58,552 bases of DNA, from contig DASXUJ010000085.1 of the NCBI GenBank assembly GCA_036504895.1, positions 1-58,552 on the forward strand. Reading direction: 5' to 3'. A program made the position numbers and the translations under genes. Origin of the DNA: Syntrophorhabdaceae bacterium. Lineage in GTDB: Bacteria > Desulfobacterota > Syntrophorhabdia > Syntrophorhabdales > Syntrophorhabdaceae. Under the pieces are notes generated by a model. The model saw only the letters and a program-made list of their open reading frames with translations. It had not been told where the DNA came from and made no database searches. Below are positions 52,791 to 58,552 of the stretch, piece after piece; position 1 is the stretch's first letter; each line of letters starts with the position of its first letter.

Positions 52791-53663
52791 ATGAAATGTG
52801 TGCGTCTGGGTCTATCGTTACTCGCAGCAGTTGCAGTCTTTATCGTTTCCCTTTCACCCGGCATCTCGGACCGGTCCATTCTCATGCCCTCTGCCGCGCT
52901 CGCGGCTGAACAGAGCTACGTGGTCGGGCCCGAGGACGAGCTGGCCATCACCGTATGGGACCATCCCGATCTGGGCAGGAAGACGAGAGTGAACCTCGAG
53001 GGGATGATCAGTTTCCCCCTGATAGGCGAGGTAAGGGCAGCGGGAAAAAGCCTGATTCAACTGGAAACGGACATTAAGGCGAAGCTCGCGAACGGTTTTA
53101 TCGTAGACCCTCACGTGACCATTCAGATCACCGAATACAGGAGCCAGAAAATTTCCATCATCGGGGAAGTGAACCAGCCCGGTGCATATCCCCTCACCAA
53201 AAAGACGACCCTCGTCGAGGCAATCGCCATGGCAGGGGGCGTGAAGCAGGAAGCGGACCATGAAGTCATGATCGTGAGACCCAGGACGGGCAACCCGAAA
53301 GGCGGCGCCCTACTCCCCAACCAGGTCGACCCCAATGACGTGATCAAGGTGCCCATCAGGGATGTGCTCGAAGGGGAGAAAACCCATAATATAGAAGTAA
53401 TAAACGGCGACACCATATTCGTGCCGAAGATCAAGGTCTTCTACGTCACCGGCGAAGCGAAGCGGCCGGGACAGTATACCTACCTGAAAGGCATGACCGT
53501 CCTGAACGCCATCAGCACCGCAGGAGGCTTCACCGAAAAGGCGTCCAAGAGAAAAGTAAGGATCGTCCGCGAAAAGGGCGGCAAGAAAGAAGAATTAGCC
53601 GCCGCCCTCGAAAATCAGATAGAACCGGGAGACACGATAGTGGTGCCGGAGAGCTTCTGGTAA
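52791..53663 (+). CDS. Polysaccharide export protein, Wza/GumB-like
   Basis: 290 residues. Signal sequence, then the Poly_export domain (YVVGPEDELAITVWDHPDL...FPLIGEVRAAGKS) and two SLBB repeats (ISIIGEVNQPGAYPL; FYVTGEAKRPGQYTYLKG). The signal lacks an obvious lipobox, so anchoring may be by another route. Forms the outer-membrane exit channel working with the co-polymerase encoded next. Confidence 0.93.
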   Translation: MKCVRLGLSLLAAVAVFIVSLSPGISDRSILMPSAALAAEQSYVVGPEDELAITVWDHPDLGRKTRVNLEGMISFPLIGEVRAAGKSLIQLETDIKAKLANGFIVDPHVTIQITEYRSQKISIIGEVNQPGAYPLTKKTTLVEAIAMAGGVKQEADHEVMIVRPRTGNPKGGALLPNQVDPNDVIKVPIRDVLEGEKTHNIEVINGDTIFVPKIKVFYVTGEAKRPGQYTYLKGMTVLNAISTAGGFTEKASKRKVRIVREKGGKKEELAAALENQIEPGDTIVVPESFW

Positions 53664-53770
53664 GATCCGGTTCCGCGGCACCACCTTTACAGATTCGATT
53701 CGAAAATAAACAGCAGTACATGGAGCATCGGGGGGCCTTCGGCCGTCGATGATCTTCCGTTGGAGGTAAA

Positions 53771-56032
53771 ATGAACATCCCAGGGCAGGAAAAAGAGGTC
53801 CATATATACGATTATCTGCGGGTCCTCTACAAGTGGCGAAAGCAGGCAATCATCTTCCTCGCCGCGATCGTCTTCACCGTGACTGTCGCATCCTTCCTCA
53901 TGACCCCCATTTACAAGGGGAGCACGAGGATCCTGATAGAAAGGGAGGCGCCCAAGGTCCTCAATATGCAGGACGTTATGCCCATATCCTTGGATGCCGT
54001 AAGTACCGATTTCTACCAGACACAATATAAAATTCTGCAGTCGCGTACCGTGGCGCTTAGAGTGGTGAAAACGCTTAATCTTGCAGCGAACCCTTTATTT
54101 AACACTACAAAGTTTCCGAAAGGGAGAGAGCCAGACAAGAGGACTCTGGACCTGATATTGGCGGAGAGACTCTTGAAGCGCTATAAGGTCCAGCCCATAA
54201 GGAACAGCAGGCTCGTTGATTTAAGCTTCGAGAGTCCGAGTCCCCAATTTGCCGCCGATGTTACGAACGCCATCGCCCAGAGCTTTATCGTTAATGCCAT
54301 GGAATCCAAAACGAACACCTCCCAAGAAGCCAAGGAATTTCTCACCAAACAAATCGAGGACCAGAGAAGGCAGTTGGAAGAATCGGAGCAGGCACTTCAG
54401 AATTATAAAGAAAAATACGGAATTGTCCAACTTACCCAAGTTCCCGGCCAGAAAGAGAGCGAAAACATTGCTATGCAACGGCTCACGGGCCTAACCTCGA
54501 ATCTCATTCAGGCCCAGACGGTGCGACTGGAAACAGAGGCGCGATACAGGGAGGTTAAAGATCTTCTTGACAAAGGAGCCTCCTATGAAGCCATCCCTCC
54601 CATCAGCAACAACTATCTTATCCAACAGCTCAAGGTCCAGGAGGCCCAGTTTGAGGCCCAGATGTCCGAATTTTCACAGAAATTCGGAGAAAAACATCCA
54701 AAGATGATCCAGCTCAAGAAAGAGTTGGATGGAGTGCGCCAGAAAATAAAAACGGAAGCCCAACAGGTGATAATCTCCCTGAAAAATGAGTATCAGATAG
54801 CCAGGGCTAAAGAGGACTCAGCCCGGGGCGCGATGAATGCACAGAAGGCCGAGGCACAGAAACTGAGCGAGCACGGCATTCAATACGGTGTGTTATCGAG
54901 AGAAGTTGAAAAGAATAGGGAGCTTTATGAAAACCTGCTCAAGAGGCTCAAAGAGACGTCGGTAGTGAGAGAACTCGGTACAACCAACATCAGTATTGTG
55001 GACTATGCCGAACTTCCACGGGTCCCCGAGCGACCGAAGAAGGCCCAGTATATCCTTCTCTCTTTCTTGGTTGGGGTATTTCTCTCAGTAGGCCTAGCCT
55101 TCTTCCTCGAATACCTGGACAATACCGTGAAAGTTCCCCAAGATATAGAAACCATCATGGACATTCCCTGTGTTGCCCTAATACCCACCATCAATTTTGC
55201 CGAGGAATTGGGAGACACATCGGCAGCGAATCACGAGCTCATCGTCTTTCATAAACCTAAATCGACCGTATCGGAAGCCTTCCGTAGTCTCCGGACCGCG
55301 ATACTCTTCTCCTTCCCTGTCAATTCCCATAGAACACTTCTTCTTACGAGCTGTGTTCCGAGGGAAGGGAAAACCTTTATTACCGCAAATTTTGCCCTTG
55401 TCATGGCCTATTCCGGCGAATCGGTACTCTTGATAGACGCCGACATGCGTAAGCCCCAGACCCATGCGGTGTTCGGCCTGAGCAACGAAAAAGGATTAAG
55501 TAACGCCATCGTCGGTGAAGAACCGAGAATTCATAAATCGGTGCTCCATGAGAAGCTAGATATTATGACCTCCGGTCCTATACCACCGAATCCGGCGGAG
55601 CTTCTCGGCTCTAAGCATATGACCGACCTACTTGAGAGTCTGAAGCAAAAGTATGACAATATCATCATCGACTCACCGCCTTTAACCTCGGTTACCGATC
55701 CCATCATCCTCAGCAGGCTTGTCGATGGTGTCATTTCTATCGTTCACGGAGGCACTACTACCCGTGACATGGCAAGACGAGGCGCAGCCCAGCTTCGCGA
55801 CATAAATGCCCGGCTTATCGGCGCTGTGCTCAACAACATCGATATAGGGAAGGAGAATTATTATTACTCCCACTACTACAACTATTACTATTACCACGAC
55901 TACTATGGCGAGGACGGCACTAAGAAGAAGAAAGGCAGGCGAGGTGAACCACAGAACGGAAATTCATCTGTAGCATCCTTATTGAAACGGCCGATATTCG
56001 GGAGCAAGAAGAACGACAGAAAGAGCGCATAA
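53771..56032 (+). CDS. Wzc-like co-polymerase with tyrosine autokinase
   Basis: 753 residues. Wzz domain with membrane segments near residues 27-47 and 428-450, a long coiled coil between them, and a C-terminal BY-kinase. Walker A is a variant, CVPREGKTFITANFA; Walker A' is SVLLIDADMRKP and Walker B is IIIDSPP. The tail has an exceptional tyrosine cluster (YYYSHYYNYYYYHDYY, 697-712; 11 Tyr in 16 residues), then a basic region. Autophosphorylation of this cluster controls polymer length in the family. The phosphatase gene follows after 4 bases. Confidence 0.94.
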   Translation: MNIPGQEKEVHIYDYLRVLYKWRKQAIIFLAAIVFTVTVASFLMTPIYKGSTRILIEREAPKVLNMQDVMPISLDAVSTDFYQTQYKILQSRTVALRVVKTLNLAANPLFNTTKFPKGREPDKRTLDLILAERLLKRYKVQPIRNSRLVDLSFESPSPQFAADVTNAIAQSFIVNAMESKTNTSQEAKEFLTKQIEDQRRQLEESEQALQNYKEKYGIVQLTQVPGQKESENIAMQRLTGLTSNLIQAQTVRLETEARYREVKDLLDKGASYEAIPPISNNYLIQQLKVQEAQFEAQMSEFSQKFGEKHPKMIQLKKELDGVRQKIKTEAQQVIISLKNEYQIARAKEDSARGAMNAQKAEAQKLSEHGIQYGVLSREVEKNRELYENLLKRLKETSVVRELGTTNISIVDYAELPRVPERPKKAQYILLSFLVGVFLSVGLAFFLEYLDNTVKVPQDIETIMDIPCVALIPTINFAEELGDTSAANHELIVFHKPKSTVSEAFRSLRTAILFSFPVNSHRTLLLTSCVPREGKTFITANFALVMAYSGESVLLIDADMRKPQTHAVFGLSNEKGLSNAIVGEEPRIHKSVLHEKLDIMTSGPIPPNPAELLGSKHMTDLLESLKQKYDNIIIDSPPLTSVTDPIILSRLVDGVISIVHGGTTTRDMARRGAAQLRDINARLIGAVLNNIDIGKENYYYSHYYNYYYYHDYYGEDGTKKKKGRRGEPQNGNSSVASLLKRPIFGSKKNDRKSA

Positions 56033-56036
56033 CACA

Positions 56037-56813
56037 ATGACAGATATACATGTGCATGTATTGCCGGCTCTAGATGACGGCCCGGACAATATGGATGATG
56101 CTATCGCCATGTGCGCCATGGCGGCCGATGATGGAATCGATACAATGGTGGCGACCCCGCACATGGGAAATGGAACCTACGAGAACAGCAAAGAAATTGT
56201 TTTTGAAAATGTAAACCAGCTTAACACCGAACTTAGCGCTCGCAATATTCATCTCCGTGTCCTGCCGGGCGCAGACAACCACGTAAGCGAACAGCTCGAT
56301 AAACTCCTTCAGAATGGCGAGGCAATAGCAGTCAATGATAACGGCCGGTACGTGCTCGTAGAATTTCCAAAGCACATCATGCCGCCCCGCTATCTAGACT
56401 GGCTTTTTGAACTGAGGCTCAAGGGGTTGACTCCCATTTTTACTCATCCCGAAAGGCATACGGTAATCCAAAGCAATACGGACCTGCTAAGGGAATGGGT
56501 TCACGGAGGAGGCCTCGTCCAGGTAACCGCCATGAGTGTCACCGGAGAATTCGGCCGGAACACAAGAAAGTGCGCCGAAGCCCTTCTCAAACACCACCTT
56601 GTCCACGCAATAGCCTCAGACGCCCACTCTAAAAGCCACCGCCGCCCAATCCTGTCAAAAGCTTTAAAAGCAGCTAAAGATATTACGGACCCGGATTACG
56701 CGGAAAAGCTCGTGAATGATTTCCCTGAAGCGATCGTAAATGGGATAGATTTTGTAATACCCGAGCCGCTAGCGGAGAAGAGAACATTTTTTGATCGTGT
56801 CAGAGGAAGATAG
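56037..56813 (+). CDS. PHP-type protein-tyrosine phosphatase (CpsB/YwqE-like)
   Basis: 258 residues. PHP metal ligands are in TDIHVHVLPALDDG, VATPHMGNGTY, IFTHPERH and AIASDAHS. Such enzymes dephosphorylate the cognate BY-kinase, and the gene directly follows it, so kinase and phosphatase form a cycle that regulates exopolysaccharide assembly. The length and all motifs are normal. Confidence 0.94.
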   Translation: MTDIHVHVLPALDDGPDNMDDAIAMCAMAADDGIDTMVATPHMGNGTYENSKEIVFENVNQLNTELSARNIHLRVLPGADNHVSEQLDKLLQNGEAIAVNDNGRYVLVEFPKHIMPPRYLDWLFELRLKGLTPIFTHPERHTVIQSNTDLLREWVHGGGLVQVTAMSVTGEFGRNTRKCAEALLKHHLVHAIASDAHSKSHRRPILSKALKAAKDITDPDYAEKLVNDFPEAIVNGIDFVIPEPLAEKRTFFDRVRGR

Positions 56814-56878
56814 TAGGATCGTAATTGATGGTAGCTGGTAATTTGTAGCAACTCATTGTTAAAGCCTGAAGATGAGAA

Positions 56879-57228
56879 TTGACCGTGGAACTTGAGGAAC
56901 TTCAGATCTATGGAATCGCAAGAGAATTGAGCAGAATCGGTTGGAATGTATATCGAGAATTGAAAAACGAGTACAGATTTGGAATCGGAAGACAATATCT
57001 TGAAGCAGCTGATTCGGTCGGTGCGAATATTGCCGAAGGTTATGGAAGATATCACTATCTGGATTCGATTAAATTCTATTATAATGCCCGCGGATCACTC
57101 TGGGAATTCAAGCATTGGACCGATCTTCTCCACGAAAGGGATCTGATTTCAAAAGAAGTGCACGAAGAATCGGTGACGAAGTGAATAGATTGGGCTTAAA
57201 AATTAACAATTTCATAGCATCGATATAA
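56879..57228 (+). pseudogene. Four-helix-bundle (S23/IVP-like) gene with 3' frameshift
   Basis: The open frame (TTG start near 56879 or GTG at 56885) gives 101 residues: LQIYGIARELSRIGWNVYRE, RQYLEAADSVGANIAEGYGR, and the typical fourth helix up to ISKEVHEE, then a premature end SVTK. Shifting frame by one near 57166-57170 gives IGDEVNRLGLKINNFIASI and a stop at 57226-57228, which is the usual C-terminus. One missing base in the GAAGAATC stretch explains it. The family includes proteins encoded in 23S rRNA intervening sequences; the function is unknown. It interrupts the EPS gene order and is flanked by GGTAATTTG-like AT-rich repeats. Confidence 0.75.
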
Positions 57229-57349
57229 TCAAAGGTGAATAAATAATGTATAAGGGTAATTTGGGTTAACGATAGTAATTTGTTGTTCCAGTCCTTCTGG
57301 CAACGAATTACCATGAATTACTAAATTACTATTAATAACGATCTATCAC

Positions 57350-58552
57350 ATGGCATCTTATACAATACTAATTGGCCTAATAGTTCTCATAGTCGGTTGC
57401 CCGCTCGCCATCGGCTCGGTCTATATCATCACTTATTCGGCTATGGAGATCATTGTTTTCAGCTTACTACTCATACATATCTGGACTTTTAAGAGAGGAA
57501 ACCAGCCTTCCAATACCAATTCGGAATCCAAAACCAAGAGACCGGAGCTTCCCGACAACTATTACCGAAAGACCCTACTGCTCTCGTTGCCACTATTTCT
57601 CTTCTTATTAATTGCTCTTTTCCAGCTTGTTCCTCTGCCTTTCTGGTTGTTACAGAATCTTTCTCCCGGCACCGCTGCTATGTATACGAAGCTCGGTATG
57701 GGAACGGGATATCACTCGCTTACTTTGAGTGTCTACTCTACGACAATAATGGTACTCAAATATGGAGCTTATATTGGAATCTTTCTGTTAATAGCAACAT
57801 TTGAGCCTGCCAACGCCGGTCTTAGGCGAGGACGATGGATTAAGGCGCTTTTCGTGGCCCTTTTTGCTGTTGGGTTTGGCGAAGCCGTCTACGGGCTCTA
57901 TATTGGGCTAAACAAATCGGATAGCATCCTATGGTTTATGAGAACCGTTAATATCGGTATCGTATCTGGTACATTTATAAACCCGGATCATTTTGCTGGA
58001 TTATTAAACATGGTTCTATTCTGTTCGCTGGGTCTTTGCATGACACGTGTTGGACTCAAGAAGAGTAACTGGCGAAGGAAAAAGACAGTCTTATATTCCC
58101 TAACCTCAGAACAAGCGCTGGTCTTTTGGATGATTTTGGTAGGTATGCTATGCATGATGCTTGGTGTTACTTTTTCGCTGTCACGCATGGGACACATAAG
58201 TATGCTAGTAGGCCTTATTTTTTTAATTGTGATGCATTCTGTGAAAAAACCTAAGCTCGGTTCTCTAGCCATAATTGCTATAGTCACTGCAGGCGTTCTC
58301 TGGGGTACGTGGAAAGGATTGGAGCCGGTACTAGAAAAATGGAGACAGGCAGAGAATGCCTTGTACGATAACAGGTTCTTGGTGTGGAAGGGCACAATGA
58401 GATTATTTTCAAATTTTCAAACATTTGGAACGGGCTTGGGGACTTACGAACTGGTCTTTCCCCCATACAAGCCCATTGAGTTGGGTTCGCAAGTCTACGA
58501 ACATGCCCACAACGATTACCTTGAAATATTGTCCGAGACAGGTCTAGTGAGC
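57350..58552 (+). CDS. O-antigen ligase/Wzy-like membrane protein (partial)
   Basis: 401 codons from ATG 57350 remain open at the window end. There are about 8-10 membrane segments (MASYTILIGLIVLIVGCPLA at the start), a TFINPDHFAGLLNM stretch typical of the Wzy_C/O-antigen-ligase family, and DNRFLVWKGTMRLF leading to a periplasmic loop with HAHNDYLEILSETG. It would polymerise or ligate the exported polysaccharide. Sequence here is clearly richer in A+T than the genes up to 56 kb. No good ribosome site is seen. Confidence 0.88.
   Translation, partial: MASYTILIGLIVLIVGCPLAIGSVYIITYSAMEIIVFSLLLIHIWTFKRGNQPSNTNSESKTKRPELPDNYYRKTLLLSLPLFLFLLIALFQLVPLPFWLLQNLSPGTAAMYTKLGMGTGYHSLTLSVYSTTIMVLKYGAYIGIFLLIATFEPANAGLRRGRWIKALFVALFAVGFGEAVYGLYIGLNKSDSILWFMRTVNIGIVSGTFINPDHFAGLLNMVLFCSLGLCMTRVGLKKSNWRRKKTVLYSLTSEQALVFWMILVGMLCMMLGVTFSLSRMGHISMLVGLIFLIVMHSVKKPKLGSLAIIAIVTAGVLWGTWKGLEPVLEKWRQAENALYDNRFLVWKGTMRLFSNFQTFGTGLGTYELVFPPYKPIELGSQVYEHAHNDYLEILSETGLVS

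Overview
The window reads as a chromosomal segment of an anaerobic, diderm (Gram-negative) bacterium, most likely a Desulfobacterota/Syntrophorhabdus-like organism. The pointers are lpxK (lipid A), a Wza/Wzc-type exopolysaccharide export locus, a TRAP transporter, a type III glutamine synthetase, and an acetogen/syntroph-style MetV-MetF pair linked to an MvhD/FlpD-type electron-transfer subunit. The taxonomic call is inference from gene content; no rRNA or other decisive marker is present.

Layout. 0-6 kb, minus strand: a GNAT acetyltransferase, recN, nadK, a MetE/UROD-like barrel protein, two exported thioredoxin-fold proteins and a small unknown gene. 6.3-13.3 kb, plus strand: a nitrogen island of two amtB-PII cassettes followed by glnN. 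Its intergenic spaces are filled with unusual repeats, and its leaders are structured, including an attenuator. 13.5-16.4 kb: a universal stress protein converging on the secreted DUF2950 and DUF3300 proteins. 16.8-25.5 kb: a class I amidotransferase, then mvhD-metV-metF followed by two ferredoxin/glutamate-synthase-like proteins (the first lacking the family's active-site motifs) and a fused GATase-GXGXG protein. 25.8-31.2 kb: lpxK-leuA-leuC-leuD-asd. 31.2-32.4 kb: a yybP-ykoY manganese riboswitch controlling a TMEM165/GDT1 exporter, and a small coiled-coil gene. 32.8-41.8 kb: dgt, valS, a DUF294 nucleotidyltransferase with a CBS partner, gatC-gatA, a family 4 uracil-DNA glycosylase and a TPR protein. 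42.5-44.7 kb: orphan TRAP permeases dctQ-dctM and tRNA-Gly and tRNA-Cys. 44.9-49.3 kb: a small exported protein, a YjbQ-family protein, two paralogous NarL-type regulators (one with a dead receiver) and a PilZ-like protein. 49.4-58.5 kb: a Tat-exported HExxH protein, a secreted Ala-rich repeat protein, an outer-membrane barrel, Wza, a BY-kinase, a PHP phosphatase, a frameshifted four-helix-bundle gene and a Wzy/O-antigen-ligase-like protein cut by the window end.

Most interesting structure. (1) Three intergenic mosaics built from the same four hairpin modules, with compensatory base changes and shuffled module order. (2) Inverted arrays of a degenerate TAGTCNC-type heptad directly after both PII genes and once more 22 kb away, and degenerate GTGTAATC/GGAAAACG arrays directly after both amtB genes. 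(3) A MetVF cluster in which MvhD and two glutamate-synthase-like flavoprotein/ferredoxin proteins occur without HdrA. (4) Transcription attenuators in front of amtB1, mvhD and the Mn exporter, and a leader motif shared by amtB2 and glnN.
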